Source: Gammaproteobacteria bacterium
GTDB lineage: Bacteria; Pseudomonadota; Gammaproteobacteria; Enterobacterales; Alteromonadaceae
Reading direction: 5' to 3'
Length of the DNA stretch: 64,000 nucleotides
Assembly (NCBI GenBank): GCA_018826295.1
Contig: JAHJZX010000021.1
Coordinates: forward strand, 62,001-126,000
The translations under genes were made by a program, and so were the position numbers. Positions 9,046-19,385 of this stretch are shown here, piece by piece. Positions within the stretch are counted from its first letter, which is position 1. Every line of letters begins with the position of its first letter. The notes beneath the pieces were generated by a model. That model did not search any database and was not told the DNA's origin. It saw nothing but the letters and a program-made list of their open reading frames with translations.

Positions 9046-9064
9046 GCCGGTCAGAATAACCGGC
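9046..9064 (-). terminator. Rho-independent terminator of the small membrane-protein gene
   Basis: Read on the minus strand, GCCGGT pairs with ACCGGC around a 7-nt loop and is followed directly by TTTTTG. It lies 8 nt past the stop of the minus-strand gene at 9072. Confidence 0.75.
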
Positions 9065-9071
9065 ACAGACC

Positions 9072-9383
9072 TTACTGCGGGAACAATTGCTGGCGTATCT
9101 GCGGCAGCTGTTTGCGGCATAAGGCAAAGGTAAGTGGCCGGGTGATCAGTGGATAACCAATAATAAGCAGTAAGCTATAAGCTGCTATAACCCAGCCATC
9201 GTCGTTTAAAAAGGCACGTGCAAGCAATAAAAACAGCGGAAACAGGATCAGCAACTTAATAATATTAAGAGTAATTTTAGTCGGTACCGGCAGCTTGTCG
9301 GCTGCCTGACGTATTACTTGCATGCGCTGGGCAAAATTTAGCCCGGCAAGTTCCGGGATATTCTGGCTGTTTAGATATAACAT
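9072..9383 (-). CDS. Small two-helix membrane protein, function unknown
   Basis: The 103-residue protein has a soluble N-terminus of about 40 residues containing the motif IPELAGLNFAQRMQVIRQA, then two hydrophobic helices at about 41-60 and 66-88, and a basic Gln-rich tail. The N-terminal motif resembles small DUF proteins common in Alteromonadales (possibly the DUF6170 group, recalled and not checked). GGAAACC precedes the ATG. It has its own terminator and is transcribed away from the polysaccharide cluster, whose first gene starts about 100 nt to the right. Its role is not known. Confidence 0.7.
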   Translation of the reverse strand: MLYLNSQNIPELAGLNFAQRMQVIRQAADKLPVPTKITLNIIKLLILFPLFLLLARAFLNDDGWVIAAYSLLLIIGYPLITRPLTFALCRKQLPQIRQQLFPQ

Positions 9384-9484
9384 GGTGGTTTCCTTCTTTT
9401 CAGCGCGCTAGTTTAACGGTTGTCACTATCGCTTTAAAAGGGCTTTTGGTAAGCTTTACGGCAACAGCACAATAAGGATCTGTG

Positions 9485-10639
9485 ATGATTAAAGTTCTCA
9501 GCGTTTTTGGTACCCGGCCGGAGGCCATCAAGATGGCACCGCTGGTTAATCTGCTAAAGCAGCACAACGACATTGACAGCCGGGTTTGCGTCACCGGCCA
9601 GCACAGGGAAATGCTGGACCAGGTGTTAACATTGTTCGATATCAAAGCCGAGTATGATCTGGCCATTATGAAAGCCGGCCAGGACTTATATGACGTCACT
9701 ACCAGTATTTTACTGAATATCAAAACGGTACTACGTGACTTTAAACCCGACGTAGTACTGGTGCATGGCGATACCAGCACCACCTTTGCTGCCGCGCTGG
9801 CCTGCTATTATGAAAAAATTGCCGTTGGCCATGTTGAAGCCGGTTTGCGTACCGGCAATATATACAGCCCCTGGCCGGAAGAAGCTAACCGTAAGTTAAC
9901 CGGGGCTATAACCCGCTACCATTTTGCCCCGACAACAACATCACAGCAAAATCTATTGCAGGAGCAGGTACCCGCCAGCCATATTTTTGTAACCGGCAAT
10001 ACCGTTATTGATGCGCTGCTTCAAGTGGTTGAAAAAATCGACACTGACACGGCTTTACGCGACAGCTTTGCCGCTAAATTTCCCTATGGCCAGCAAGGCC
10101 GTCGGTTAATTTTGGTTACCGGCCACAGACGCGAAAGCTTTGGCGGGGGTTTTGAGAATATCTGCGCTGCGCTAAAGCAAATTGCGCAGCAATTTGCCGA
10201 TTGCGATATTGTTTATCCGGTGCATTTAAATCCTAATGTGCGCGAGCCGGTGTTCCGCTTATTATCTGACGCCCCTAATGTGCATCTTATCGAGCCGCAG
10301 GAATACCTGCCCTTTGTTTATTTGATGAGCCGCGCAACCTTAGTGCTAACGGACTCTGGTGGTATACAGGAAGAAGCACCGTCTTTAGGTAAGCCGGTAT
10401 TGGTAATGCGTGACACTACCGAGCGGCCCGAAGCGGTAACTGCCGGTACAGTAAAACTGGTTGGCACCGATCAGCATAAAATAGTGGCACAAGTCAGCCG
10501 GCTGCTTACCGATCAAGACTATTATGACAGCATGAGCTTTGCACATAACCCTTATGGCGATGGAAAGGCGTGTCAGCGCATAATTGACGTGATAAAATCC
10601 GCTGCCATCGTTTCTGATAAAAAAGATTTAACAAATTGA
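9485..10639 (+). CDS. wecB: UDP-N-acetylglucosamine 2-epimerase (non-hydrolysing)
   Basis: The 384-residue protein matches WecB throughout: [13 protein letters not shown] near the start, [24 protein letters not shown], the GHRRE loop, and the C-terminal [19 protein letters not shown] with [10 protein letters not shown]. The enzyme interconverts UDP-GlcNAc and UDP-ManNAc. The ATG at 9485 is chosen over an adjacent in-frame GTG at 9482 because AAGGAT lies at the right distance. It is the first gene of the large polysaccharide cluster and overlaps or abuts the next gene. The dehydrogenase two genes later is of TviB type, not WecC, so the product may be used as UDP-ManNAc or feed a separate pathway. 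Confidence 0.93.
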   Translation: MIKVLSVFGTRPEAIKMAPLVNLLKQHNDIDSRVCVTGQHREMLDQVLTLFDIKAEYDLAIMKAGQDLYDVTTSILLNIKTVLRDFKPDVVLVHGDTSTTFAAALACYYEKIAVGHVEAGLRTGNIYSPWPEEANRKLTGAITRYHFAPTTTSQQNLLQEQVPASHIFVTGNTVIDALLQVVEKIDTDTALRDSFAAKFPYGQQGRRLILVTGHRRESFGGGFENICAALKQIAQQFADCDIVYPVHLNPNVREPVFRLLSDAPNVHLIEPQEYLPFVYLMSRATLVLTDSGGIQEEAPSLGKPVLVMRDTTERPEAVTAGTVKLVGTDQHKIVAQVSRLLTDQDYYDSMSFAHNPYGDGKACQRIIDVIKSAAIVSDKKDLTN

Positions 10640-10644
10640 ATAGC

Positions 10645-11640
10645 ATGCAAACTTTACTGACAACTCAGCAACGCTGGTTAGTGACCGGCTGTGCCGGTTT
10701 TATCGGTTCTAATCTGGTTGAGACGCTGTTAAAAGCCGGCCAACTGGTAGTTGGGCTGGATAACTTTGCTACCGGCTATCAACGTAATCTGGACGAAGTA
10801 AAAGCTCTGGTTAGCCCGCAGCAGTGGGCCAATTTTCGCTTTATAAATGCTGATATCCGTGACCTTGACGCATGCCAGCAAGCCTGCAGCGGGGTTGATT
10901 TTGTGCTTCACCAGGCCGCACTTGGCTCAGTACCACGCTCCATCGCCGACCCGGTAACCAGCAATGCCACTAACATCAGTGGTTTTTTAAATATGCTACT
11001 GGCCGCGCGCGATGCCGGTGTTAGGCGCTTTGTTTATGCAGCGTCCAGCTCAACCTATGGTGACCACCCGGCCTTACCTAAAGTAGAAGATGTTATAGGT
11101 AAGCCTTTGTCACCTTATGCCATTACCAAATACGTCAACGAGCTGTATGCTGATGTATTCTCCCGCAGCTATGGCTTTCACAGTATAGGTTTGCGTTATT
11201 TTAATGTGTTTGGCCCACGTCAGGACCCCAACGGCGCTTATGCCGCGGTGATCCCGAAATGGACTGCCGCCATGATTGCTAATCAGGATGTGCAGATAAA
11301 CGGTGATGGTGAAACCAGCCGTGATTTTTGCTTTGTAGCAAACGCGGTAGAAGCCAATATTAAAGCCGCACTGGCCGATATTAAGCAGAGTGAAGTATTT
11401 AACGTGGCGCTGGGCGATCGTACAACATTAAACGAGCTGTTTGCTGCTATTGCGCAAAACCTGGCAGATAACGGCGTAGAGTACAGCAAATCACCGGTAT
11501 ATGGCGGGTTTCGTCAGGGCGATGTGCGGCATTCGCAGGCTGATATCAGCAAAGCACAACAATTGCTGGGCTATGCGCCGAAGTACCGCTTACGCGATGG
11601 TTTAGCGCTGGCAATGCCATGGTATTTGCAACAGCAATAA
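10645..11640 (+). CDS. wbpP: UDP-GlcNAc / UDP-GlcNAcA C4-epimerase, WbpP/TviC type
   Basis: The 331-residue short-chain dehydrogenase has the NAD loop [10 protein letters not shown], the SSSTYGD serine motif and YAITKY (YxxxK). It closely follows the recalled sequences of Pseudomonas WbpP and Salmonella TviC, including [11 protein letters not shown] and the region around [20 protein letters not shown]. These enzymes make UDP-GalNAc or UDP-GalNAcA. The start is uncertain: ATG at 10645 or TTG at 10636, the latter overlapping the wecB stop. Together with the TviB-like dehydrogenase that follows it predicts UDP-GalNAcA, as in Vi antigen and P. aeruginosa O6. Confidence 0.92.
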   Translation: MQTLLTTQQRWLVTGCAGFIGSNLVETLLKAGQLVVGLDNFATGYQRNLDEVKALVSPQQWANFRFINADIRDLDACQQACSGVDFVLHQAALGSVPRSIADPVTSNATNISGFLNMLLAARDAGVRRFVYAASSSTYGDHPALPKVEDVIGKPLSPYAITKYVNELYADVFSRSYGFHSIGLRYFNVFGPRQDPNGAYAAVIPKWTAAMIANQDVQINGDGETSRDFCFVANAVEANIKAALADIKQSEVFNVALGDRTTLNELFAAIAQNLADNGVEYSKSPVYGGFRQGDVRHSQADISKAQQLLGYAPKYRLRDGLALAMPWYLQQQ

Positions 11641-11709
11641 GTTGCGTTTTCAGGCCACCACAATATTGAACAATAATCAGGGTAAAAGGACTTACACAGG
11701 ATATTTAGC

Positions 11710-12987
11710 ATGTCACAGTTAACCGATACAAAAATCGCCATTATTGGCCTGGGCTATGTGGGCCTGCCGCTGGCAGTAGAATTTGGTAAGCATTATCCAA
11801 CACTGGGTTTTGATATTAATCAGGCGCGGATCAGCGAATTAAAGCAAGGCCAGGACCATACGCTGGAAGTGAGCAAAGAAGAGCTGCAACAAGCAGAGCA
11901 ACTGCGCTACAGCAGCAACCTGGACGATTTACGCCAGGCCAATGTGTACATTGTTACCGTGCCGACTCCAATCGATCAGCACCGCCAGCCTGATTTAACT
12001 CCTTTGATTAAAGCCTCTGAAACGCTGGGCAAGGTTATTAAACAAGGTGATATCGTTATTTACGAATCAACTGTGTATCCGGGCGCGACTGAAGATGATT
12101 GTATTCCGGTGATCGAGCGGATCAGCGGGCTTAGATACAATGTTGATTTTTATGCCGGTTATAGCCCGGAGCGTATTAATCCGGGTGATAAAGAGCACCG
12201 GGTTACCACCATTAAAAAGGTGACGTCAGGCTCGACGCCGGACATTGCTGAGGTGGTAGACAACCTGTACGCCAGTATCATTACAGCTGGCACATACAAA
12301 GCCAGCTCAATTCGCGTAGCAGAAGCAGCCAAAGTGATCGAAAACACCCAGCGCGATTTAAATATTGCGCTGATAAACGAGCTGGCGGTGATTTTCAATA
12401 AGCTGGGTATCGATACCGAAGAAGTCTTGCTGGCTGCCGGCACCAAGTGGAACTTTTTACCCTTTCGCCCGGGTTTGGTCGGCGGCCACTGTATAGGTGT
12501 TGACCCTTACTATCTGACTCATAAAGCCCAGTCTATTGGTTATAACCCCGAGGTTATTCTGGCAGGCCGTCGTATCAACGACAGCATGGGCCGTTATGTG
12601 GTTAGCGAGCTGGTTAAAGCCATGATAAAGCGTCGCATTCAGGTAAGCGGTGCCAAAGTGCTGGTGATGGGCTTAACTTTTAAAGAAAACTGCCCGGATA
12701 TCCGTAACACTAAGGTTGTGGATATCCTCAACGAATTTACCGAGTACGGCATCAGCGCCGACGTATTTGACCCCTGGGTCGATGCTACCGAAGCTCAACA
12801 TGAATATGGCATCAATCTTACGGCTAAGCCAGAGCAGGCAAGTTACGATGCGATTATTCTGGCGGTAGGGCACCAGCAATTCCGCCAGCTTGGCGCAGCG
12901 GGAGTGCGGGCTTTTGGTAAGCCAGACAGCGTGCTGTACGATTTAAAATACGTACTGGACAAAGCTGATACCGATTTACGCTTATAA
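11710..12987 (+). CDS. tviB: UDP-N-acetylglucosamine 6-dehydrogenase, TviB/WbpO type
   Basis: The 425-residue protein has all UDP-sugar dehydrogenase landmarks: the NAD loop [10 protein letters not shown] at residues 13-22, [10 protein letters not shown], the SPERINPGD strip, and catalytic Cys261 in [14 protein letters not shown]. The C-terminal [15 protein letters not shown] is the UDP-binding domain. It is close to TviB and WbpO in recalled sequence, which oxidise UDP-GlcNAc or UDP-GalNAc at C6 to the uronic acid with two NAD+. An AGGA site precedes the ATG. With the preceding C4-epimerase it gives UDP-GalNAcA, which the amidotransferases of the cluster could later amidate (inference). Confidence 0.93.
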   Translation: MSQLTDTKIAIIGLGYVGLPLAVEFGKHYPTLGFDINQARISELKQGQDHTLEVSKEELQQAEQLRYSSNLDDLRQANVYIVTVPTPIDQHRQPDLTPLIKASETLGKVIKQGDIVIYESTVYPGATEDDCIPVIERISGLRYNVDFYAGYSPERINPGDKEHRVTTIKKVTSGSTPDIAEVVDNLYASIITAGTYKASSIRVAEAAKVIENTQRDLNIALINELAVIFNKLGIDTEEVLLAAGTKWNFLPFRPGLVGGHCIGVDPYYLTHKAQSIGYNPEVILAGRRINDSMGRYVVSELVKAMIKRRIQVSGAKVLVMGLTFKENCPDIRNTKVVDILNEFTEYGISADVFDPWVDATEAQHEYGINLTAKPEQASYDAIILAVGHQQFRQLGAAGVRAFGKPDSVLYDLKYVLDKADTDLRL

Positions 12988-12996
12988 AGTGTTCAG

Positions 12997-13014
12997 GCCC
13001 CTGGTAACAGGGGC
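12997..13014 (+). other. GC-rich hairpin between tviB and rmlC
   Basis: A perfect 7-bp stem, GCCCCTG and CAGGGGC, closes a GTAA tetraloop 9 nt after the tviB stop. The downstream bases are TAGGCAAAAAAC, so there is no U-tract and it is not a standard intrinsic terminator. It may protect the upstream mRNA 3' end or reduce read-through into rmlC. Confidence 0.5.
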
Positions 13015-13049
13015 TAGGCAAAAAACAATTTATCCTGACACGCAGACAA

Positions 13050-13583
13050 ATGAGAATATTCCCAGCCAGATTGCCAGATTGTCTGATACTGCAGCCGCAA
13101 CGCTATCAGGACAACCGCGGTTTTTTTCAGGAAACCTTTCGTGCTGCTGACTACGCCAAGGCTGGGATCAGCGAACCCCTGGTACAGGATAACTGGTCCC
13201 GCTCGGTAAAAGGGGTTTTACGGGGGATGCATTTTCAGCGCCAGGCACCTCAGGGCAAGCTGGTGAGTGTGCTGCGTGGTGAAATATACGATGTTGCGGT
13301 AGATATCCGCCCCGGTTCAGCCAGCTTTGGTCAGTGGCAGGGCGAAGTGTTAAGCGAGCACAATGGCCATCAGCTGTGGTTGCCGCCTGGTTTTGCGCAT
13401 GGTTTTTTGGTGTTGTCGGATGTGGCAGATGTCATTTATAAAACCTCGTCGTATTATCAGGCTGACGATGAAGGCAGTTTTTGCTGCTTTTCTGCCGAGC
13501 TGAATATTCATTGGCCTGTCACAGACGTTATACGCTCGGCAAAAGATGCCGGCGCGCCTGATTTTTCGACGGTTTTACCATGA
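13050..13583 (+). CDS. rmlC: dTDP-4-dehydrorhamnose 3,5-epimerase RmlC
   Basis: The 177-residue cupin matches RmlC in length and order of motifs: RYQDNRGFFQETF, QDNWSRS, VLRGMHFQ with active-site His61, GKLVSVLRGEIYDVAVDIR, and LWLPPGFAHGF. It converts dTDP-4-keto-6-deoxyglucose to the L-lyxo ketosugar in dTDP-L-rhamnose synthesis. Its stop overlaps the rmlD start by 4 nt (ATGA). The rml genes are split: rmlCD here and rmlBA after the export genes at 18.3 kb. Confidence 0.95.
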   Translation: MRIFPARLPDCLILQPQRYQDNRGFFQETFRAADYAKAGISEPLVQDNWSRSVKGVLRGMHFQRQAPQGKLVSVLRGEIYDVAVDIRPGSASFGQWQGEVLSEHNGHQLWLPPGFAHGFLVLSDVADVIYKTSSYYQADDEGSFCCFSAELNIHWPVTDVIRSAKDAGAPDFSTVLP

Positions 13584-14452
13584 TCAAGGTGCTGCTTAGT
13601 GGCAGCGACGGTCAGCTGGGCCAGCTGGTACAGCAGCAATTTGCCACTATGCCGCGCTTTAACCTGCTTGCCTGCAACAAGGCGGCACTGGACATTACCA
13701 ACACTGCTGCCGTTAGTCAGCTGTTTGCCGCTTTTCAGCCGGCCATCGTGATTAATTGTGCCGCTTACACCGCAGTAGATCAGGCTGAGCGTAACAGCCT
13801 GCAGTGTCACAGTGTTAATGCCAGTGCCGTTACGCAACTGGCACAACTGTGCCGCAGCTTCGACAGCTTATTTATCAGTATTTCTACCGACTATGTATTT
13901 GACGGCTCAGGGCGGCGTCCTTACACCGAGCGCGATATTATCGCGCCGCTCAATCAGTATGGTTTAGCAAAACAACAGGCCGAACGGGCAGCAGAGCAGG
14001 CAATAAAATACATTACGCTGCGTACCAGTTGGCTGTTTAGCGAACTGGGAGCGAACTTTGTCAGCAGGATCTGCCAGCAGGCACAAAGCGGCGATGTAAC
14101 CCGGGTGGTGCAGGATCAATACGGCAACCCGACACCGGCACGGGCTTTGGCGCAAGCTATTGGCCAGCTGGCGCACCAATATGTGCAAGACGGCCAATTA
14201 CCTTACGGCCTGTATCATTTTGCTGGCTACCCCTGTTGTAGCTGGTATCAGTTTGCTACCGCCATTTACCAACTGGTGGCACCGCAGCATTTGCATAAGT
14301 TGCAGGGAATAGCCAGTCCGTTTCCGGGGGCCTTAGCCCGGCGTCCGGCTTATTCCTGTCTGGATATGAGCCTGTTTCAGCAGCAATTCAGCCTGAGTGC
14401 GCCACCCTGGCAGACTGAGTTAGCAGTAGTTGTAAAAAAATTGGCTGAATAA
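13580..14452 (+). CDS. rmlD: dTDP-4-dehydrorhamnose reductase RmlD
   Basis: The 290-residue SDR protein has the glycine loop GSDGQLGQLV, NCAAYTAVDQAE, STDYVFDG and YGLAKQQAE, which is typical RmlD. It reduces the RmlC product to dTDP-L-rhamnose with NAD(P)H. The start codon overlaps the rmlC stop. It is the last gene before a 165-nt gap leading to the export genes, so a transcript may end or restart there. Confidence 0.94.
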   Translation: MIKVLLSGSDGQLGQLVQQQFATMPRFNLLACNKAALDITNTAAVSQLFAAFQPAIVINCAAYTAVDQAERNSLQCHSVNASAVTQLAQLCRSFDSLFISISTDYVFDGSGRRPYTERDIIAPLNQYGLAKQQAERAAEQAIKYITLRTSWLFSELGANFVSRICQQAQSGDVTRVVQDQYGNPTPARALAQAIGQLAHQYVQDGQLPYGLYHFAGYPCCSWYQFATAIYQLVAPQHLHKLQGIASPFPGALARRPAYSCLDMSLFQQQFSLSAPPWQTELAVVVKKLAE

Positions 14453-14617
14453 ACAATTCTTGACACTATTGCCGGTAAAAAAAGTTCGATAATCAGCAAC
14501 AAAGCCGATAGAATTCACAACTTGGCCTGGCCTGATAGCACGTACAGAAATAAGGATAAATTTTCTGTTTCAGGCTCACTGCAGAGCACTATAAATTTAT
14601 AAGAACCGGAGCGACGA
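14453..14617 (+). promoter_or_regulatory. 165-nt intergenic region before the export genes, tentative promoter
   Basis: A perfect TTGACA -35 box lies at 14460-14465. The best downstream -10 candidates are TTCGAT (14485-14490, 19-nt spacer) and GATAAT (14488-14493, 22-nt spacer). Neither spacing is ideal, so the promoter is tentative. There is no obvious terminator for rmlD. No ops/JUMPstart element (GGCGGTAGC) was seen here. Confidence 0.3.
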
Positions 14618-17365
14618 GTGGTTAATATCGTTAAATATTTAACATTTTTCTTGTTTTTTGCTTTGCCACTGTATTCGGCAGCGCAAACCGTCACCCCCGC
14701 CATGATGGAACAATTTAAACAGTTGCCTAAAGCGCAACAAGAGCAATTGGCAAAGCAATACGGTATTGATCTGAGCGAACTGGGTTTGGACGGCGCTTCG
14801 CAATCTGATACCGACGACACTGACGCCGGGCAGAGCAACCGCGCACAGCGCAGAAAGCAACAACAAGACAAGAAAAAGCCAGAAGACGACGGTAAACCCA
14901 AACGCTTTGGTTTAAATATGTTTGACGAAGCCAGTTCGGTTTTTGCGCCGGTAAAAAATTTGCCGGTACCAGATAACTATATCCTCGGCCCTGGCGACAC
15001 CTTATTGCTACAACTGTTTGGCAAACTCAACCGTGAGTTGAAAGCTGAAGTAAATCGCGATGGTAATGTCAATATCGTTGAAATGGGTTCGGTTGCCGTG
15101 TCCGGTCTGCGCTATGCTGATGCCCGTAAACTCATTATTCAGCGCGTTCGTCAGCAGTTACTGGGTACAGATGTTGCTGTCAGTATGGGTAAGCTGCGCA
15201 GTATTAACGTGTTAATTGCCGGTGAGGCGAAATATCCGGGCTCTTATAACCTGCCAGCGTTAAGTTCGGTTACCCATGCGCTTTATGCTGCAGGCGGTGT
15301 TAGCGATATAGGTAGTTTGCGTAACATCTCGGTGCAACGCGGTGGGCAAAATGCCGCTAGTTTTGACTTGTATGCTTTGCTGTTAAAAGGTGATGCCAGA
15401 GTTAATTTGCATTTAAAAGACGGTGATGTGGTTTTTGTTGCGCCGGTAAGTGCCATTGCAGAAGTCGCCGGTGAAGTACACCGGCCAGCGTTGTACGAAG
15501 TAACAGCGCAAGATACCTTACTTGACTTACTTAATATGGCTGGCGGTGCTAAACCGGGGGCCTATCCGCAACAAGCGGTGTTACAGCGCTTTAATGCGCA
15601 AAACCTGCGCGACTTTCAAAGTGTTGACTTAACCGATAAAGCCCAGCAACAGCAATTGGCCCGTGCCGGTGATGTATTGCGTGTAGGTGCGACCTCTCCG
15701 CAGGTGAAAAACTCGGTGACGCTGGCCGGTGCAGTGGCAAGGCCGGGTATTCACGCCTGGCGCCAGGGCTTGCGCATTACCGATTTACTTGGTTCACGCT
15801 GGTCTGACTTACAGCGCACAGCCGATCTGAACTACGGCATAGTGCTGCGCGAAGTCAACGCCCTTGGCGAGCTGGAGGTGCTGCAGTTCCGTCTGGCAGA
15901 TGCGATAAACACGCCGCAGGGCACGGAGAACATTGCGCTGCAAGCGCGTGATACGGTAATTGTTTTTCACCAGGCGCTGCAAACCTATCAGCGCTCAGCG
16001 CTGAATAAGTACTTACATGATGCGCTGGAAAAACGCTTTGATATTGCTGTCGAGCTGCGCTGGTTAAATCAGCTGGATTTAGCCGAAGAAGGCTTTCGTT
16101 TAATGTCGGAAAAAGACGAGCTGACGGAAGAGCGCTTAGCTGAAGATATTAAAGCGTTAAAAAATACCGGCTCACATTTGTTCCCGGAAGATATCGCCAA
16201 ACCTGATCAGCAAAAAGCGTTGAAGGAAAACTTCAGTTACCTGTTACAACACGTATTGGATGATCCAGAGCTGATAAAACTAACACCGCACCTTACCCGT
16301 ACCGAATTATTGCATCCGGTGTTAGAGAAATTGCGGCTACAGGCCCGTAATGGTGCTGAACCCCTGCTGGTCAGTGTCAGTGGTGAAGTATTAGTGGAAG
16401 GCGAATACCCGCTGGCTAAAAATGGCGATGTACGTGACTTAATTGATGCAGCCGGAGGCCTTAAAGACTCGGCATTTTTGCGCCGCGCCGAGTTGTCACG
16501 CGCTCAGGCCCGCAGCGATCTAAGCCGCGGCCTGCATGTTGAGCACTCAACGGTAGATTTAGCTGCCATTTTAGCCGGTGAACAAAGCTTGGTCCTGACC
16601 AGCCGTGACCGGTTGAATGTGTTCCCGGTACCGCAGTGGGATCTGGACCGCACCATCGAACTTAGCGGCGAAGTGCGCTTTCCCGGCATTTACACTATTC
16701 AACAGGGTGAAATGCTGTCTGACGTGTTAAAACGCGCCGGTGGCGTTACCAGTAATGCCTTTGTTGATGGCCCGCTTTTTACCCGCGAGCAAATTCGCGA
16801 GCGTGAAACCCAGCAACTGAAAAAGCTGACCGAACAATTGCGCTCGGACATAGCTGCCAAATCGTTATCCAGTGAAACAGTACGTATTTCGCCGGAAGAC
16901 GCCATTGCCATGATAAGCGAAATTGAAAAAGTTAAACCGGTTGGTCGTCTGGTTATTAATCTGCCGCTGGTGATGGCCGGCGATCCGGCCGCTGATTTAG
17001 CTGTAGAAGACGGCGACGTGCTGCATATTCCGCGGGTTAATAACACTATCGCTATTGTTGGTGAAGTGCAGCATCCGAGTAGCCACCGTTTTGCGTCTGG
17101 TCTGATGTTGGATGACTATTTAAAACTGGCCGGTGGCTTTCGTAAACGCGCCGATAAAGATCGGGTTTATGTGATCCGGGCCGATGGTTCAGTCATGGTG
17201 CCAGAGAGCAACTGGTTTAGCGTCAGTAAAAACAACCTTAAGGCTGGCGATACTATAGTGGCGCCACTAGACACAGAATATAAAGACAACTTAACTCTGT
17301 GGGCGCAAGTAACACAAATTTTCTATCAGAGTGCGGTTGCGTTAGCAGCGCTGAACAACTTCTAG
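14618..17365 (+). CDS. Multi-SLBB polysaccharide export protein, Wza-like
   Basis: The 915-residue protein has a signal peptide (about 1-22, ending SAAQT, not a lipobox), a Gln/Lys-rich region to about 100, and a Poly_export domain at about 115-200 beginning DNYILGPGDTLLLQLFG. Several SLBB domains follow, each recognisable by a GEV..PG.Y or GEVQHPSSHRF start. A helical insert spans about 470-570. Wza-type proteins form the outer-membrane channel for capsule or exopolysaccharide; this long multi-SLBB form is common in Alteromonadales. Unlike E. coli Wza it lacks a lipidation Cys. The start is GTG with GGAG 7 nt upstream. No Wzc kinase or Wzb phosphatase gene accompanies it. Confidence 0.88.
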   Translation: MVNIVKYLTFFLFFALPLYSAAQTVTPAMMEQFKQLPKAQQEQLAKQYGIDLSELGLDGASQSDTDDTDAGQSNRAQRRKQQQDKKKPEDDGKPKRFGLNMFDEASSVFAPVKNLPVPDNYILGPGDTLLLQLFGKLNRELKAEVNRDGNVNIVEMGSVAVSGLRYADARKLIIQRVRQQLLGTDVAVSMGKLRSINVLIAGEAKYPGSYNLPALSSVTHALYAAGGVSDIGSLRNISVQRGGQNAASFDLYALLLKGDARVNLHLKDGDVVFVAPVSAIAEVAGEVHRPALYEVTAQDTLLDLLNMAGGAKPGAYPQQAVLQRFNAQNLRDFQSVDLTDKAQQQQLARAGDVLRVGATSPQVKNSVTLAGAVARPGIHAWRQGLRITDLLGSRWSDLQRTADLNYGIVLREVNALGELEVLQFRLADAINTPQGTENIALQARDTVIVFHQALQTYQRSALNKYLHDALEKRFDIAVELRWLNQLDLAEEGFRLMSEKDELTEERLAEDIKALKNTGSHLFPEDIAKPDQQKALKENFSYLLQHVLDDPELIKLTPHLTRTELLHPVLEKLRLQARNGAEPLLVSVSGEVLVEGEYPLAKNGDVRDLIDAAGGLKDSAFLRRAELSRAQARSDLSRGLHVEHSTVDLAAILAGEQSLVLTSRDRLNVFPVPQWDLDRTIELSGEVRFPGIYTIQQGEMLSDVLKRAGGVTSNAFVDGPLFTREQIRERETQQLKKLTEQLRSDIAAKSLSSETVRISPEDAIAMISEIEKVKPVGRLVINLPLVMAGDPAADLAVEDGDVLHIPRVNNTIAIVGEVQHPSSHRFASGLMLDDYLKLAGGFRKRADKDRVYVIRADGSVMVPESNWFSVSKNNLKAGDTIVAPLDTEYKDNLTLWAQVTQIFYQSAVALAALNNF

Positions 17366-17379
17366 CAGACGGAACAGCA

Positions 17380-18306
17380 ATGAATAACGAGTTAAGCACT
17401 GCAGCCGATGAAATCGGCCTGAACGAACTGATAGTCGAAATCTGGCGCAATAAAATCTGGCTGTTTGGCGCCTCGTTTTTGGTAGCCGTTGCCATGGCAT
17501 TTTATAGCCTGACGTTACCCAATATTTACCGTGCCGAAGCCCTGGTTACCCCGGTTACAGAGGGGGCCGGCGGTAAGCTTGGCAGCCTGGCTGGCCAGTT
17601 AGGTGGCCTGGCGTCGTTGGCAGGCGTTAGCCTGGGTAAAGGTGATAATAATAAAACTGCAATTGCGCTGGAAAAGCTAAAGTCGCGCGAGTTCTTTTTT
17701 AAGTTTGCCGAAAAATACCAGATTTTGGTGCCGCTGATGGCGGTGGAAGGCTGGCAGCCGGAAGACGATAAGCTGGTACTGGACGCCGATATATACAATG
17801 CCGACACCGGTGAATGGGTGCGTGAGGTTAAATGGCCAAAGCAGCCTAAGCCTAGTTTGCTTGAAGCTCACGAAGTGTTTCTGGAAAACCTTATCGTTAA
17901 TCAGGACAAGACCAGCGGTATGATTAAAATTGCTTATCAGCACGTTTCGCCTGCCTTATCGCAACAGTGGGTCAGCGCCATCGTTGCTGAGCTAAACGAA
18001 GATATGCGCCAGCGTGATATCAGGGAAGCCCAGTCCAGCATCAGTTATCTGGAGCAGCAAGTGGCGGATACTAAGATCACTGAAATTAAAACCGTGCTGT
18101 ATCAGTTAATTGAAGAGCAAACCAAAACCCTGATGCTGGCCAATGTGAAACCGGAATACATTCTGGAAACCGTAGATGCAGCCGTGGTACCTGAGAAAAA
18201 GTACAAACCGGGCCGTGCCATTATGGTAATAGCTGCAGGGCTGGTAATTTTTATCGCCGGTGTCGGCTTTCTGATGATCAGACTGGTAATGAAGAAAGAA
18301 CAATGA
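17380..18306 (+). CDS. Wzz-type chain-length determinant / polysaccharide co-polymerase
   Basis: The 308-residue protein has the Wzz layout: a short cytoplasmic N-terminus, TM1 at about 26-46 followed by [13 protein letters not shown], a long helical periplasmic domain with a Gly/Leu-rich segment, a PxxP-like region ([12 protein letters not shown]) and TM2 at about 280-302. It sets glycan length together with Wzy. It has no C-terminal tyrosine-kinase domain. The ATG at 17380 has GACGGAAC upstream and is preferred over a longer GTG frame that would start inside the preceding gene. Its stop overlaps the rmlB start by 4 nt. Confidence 0.88.
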   Translation: MNNELSTAADEIGLNELIVEIWRNKIWLFGASFLVAVAMAFYSLTLPNIYRAEALVTPVTEGAGGKLGSLAGQLGGLASLAGVSLGKGDNNKTAIALEKLKSREFFFKFAEKYQILVPLMAVEGWQPEDDKLVLDADIYNADTGEWVREVKWPKQPKPSLLEAHEVFLENLIVNQDKTSGMIKIAYQHVSPALSQQWVSAIVAELNEDMRQRDIREAQSSISYLEQQVADTKITEIKTVLYQLIEEQTKTLMLANVKPEYILETVDAAVVPEKKYKPGRAIMVIAAGLVIFIAGVGFLMIRLVMKKEQ

Positions 18307-19385
18307 AAGTGTTACTAACAGGTGGGGCCGGCTTTATCGGCTCAGCAGTGGTGCGGCATATTATTGGCGAAACACAGGCCAGTGTCGTCAATGTAGATAA
18401 ACTAACCTATGCCGGCAATTTGGGCTCTGTTGCGTCGGTAGCGGATAATGCACGCTACAGTTTTGCACAGGTCGATATTTGTAACCGCACAGAATTAGAG
18501 CGGGTTTTTGCCACGCATCAGCCCGATGTGGTGATGCACCTTGCGGCAGAAAGTCATGTTGATCGCTCAATAGATGGCCCGGCGGCCTTTATCGAAACCA
18601 ATATTGTTGGCACCTATACTCTTTTAGAAGTCGCCCGCAGCTACTGGAATGGCCTGGATGTTGCGCGCAAAGCCGCGTTTCGTTTTCATCATATTTCTAC
18701 CGATGAAGTATTCGGTGACTTGCATGGCACTGATGACTTATTTACAGAAACCACGCCCTATGCACCCAGTAGCCCTTACTCTGCCAGCAAGGCCAGCTCA
18801 GATCATTTAGTGCGGGCCTGGCACCGTACTTATGGCTTACCCGTGCTGGTAACGAATTGCTCTAATAATTACGGCCCTTATCATTTCCCGGAAAAGCTGA
18901 TCCCACTAATGATATTAAACGCATTAGCCGGTAAACCCCTGCCGGTATATGGTAAAGGTAATCAGATCCGAGACTGGCTGTATGTCGAAGATCATGCCCG
19001 GGCGTTATACAAGGTGGTAACCGAGGGCAAGGTAGGCGAAACCTACAATATTGGCGGCCATAACGAAAAACAAAATATTGAAGTGGTGCACGCCATTTGT
19101 GAGTTGATGGACGAGCTGGCCCCAATGCATCAGCGTGGCTACCCACTCAACGCTAAGCACTCAACACTAATCACTTATGTTAAAGATCGCCCAGGTCACG
19201 ACTTACGCTATGCTATAGACGCCAGTAAAATAGAGCGCGAACTAGGTTGGAAGCCACAAGAAAATTTCGACAGTGGCCTGCGCAAAACGGTGCAGTGGTT
19301 TTTAGCAAATCAAGCCTGGTGGCAGGCCGTACTGGATGGTAGTTACACCATGGAGCGTTTAGGGCAGGGGAGCTCAGACAAATGA
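18303..19385 (+). CDS. rmlB: dTDP-glucose 4,6-dehydratase RmlB
   Basis: The 360-residue protein shows all RmlB motifs: [38 protein letters not shown] with the catalytic Thr-Asp-Glu, and [14 protein letters not shown] (Tyr/Lys pair), then [15 protein letters not shown]. It makes dTDP-4-keto-6-deoxyglucose from dTDP-glucose. This ketosugar is the branch point: RmlCD take it to rhamnose and the VioA-like aminotransferase just downstream can take it to dTDP-Qui4N. The gene overlaps its neighbours by 4 nt at both ends (ATGA), suggesting translational coupling. Confidence 0.96.
   Translation: MKVLLTGGAGFIGSAVVRHIIGETQASVVNVDKLTYAGNLGSVASVADNARYSFAQVDICNRTELERVFATHQPDVVMHLAAESHVDRSIDGPAAFIETNIVGTYTLLEVARSYWNGLDVARKAAFRFHHISTDEVFGDLHGTDDLFTETTPYAPSSPYSASKASSDHLVRAWHRTYGLPVLVTNCSNNYGPYHFPEKLIPLMILNALAGKPLPVYGKGNQIRDWLYVEDHARALYKVVTEGKVGETYNIGGHNEKQNIEVVHAICELMDELAPMHQRGYPLNAKHSTLITYVKDRPGHDLRYAIDASKIERELGWKPQENFDSGLRKTVQWFLANQAWWQAVLDGSYTMERLGQGSSDK

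Noticed and set aside
9384-9484. Search for an ops/JUMPstart element before wecB
   Set aside because: No GGCGGTAGC-like sequence was found here or before the export genes. GGCGGTAGGG inside tviB near 12863 is coding and does not match beyond the first bases.
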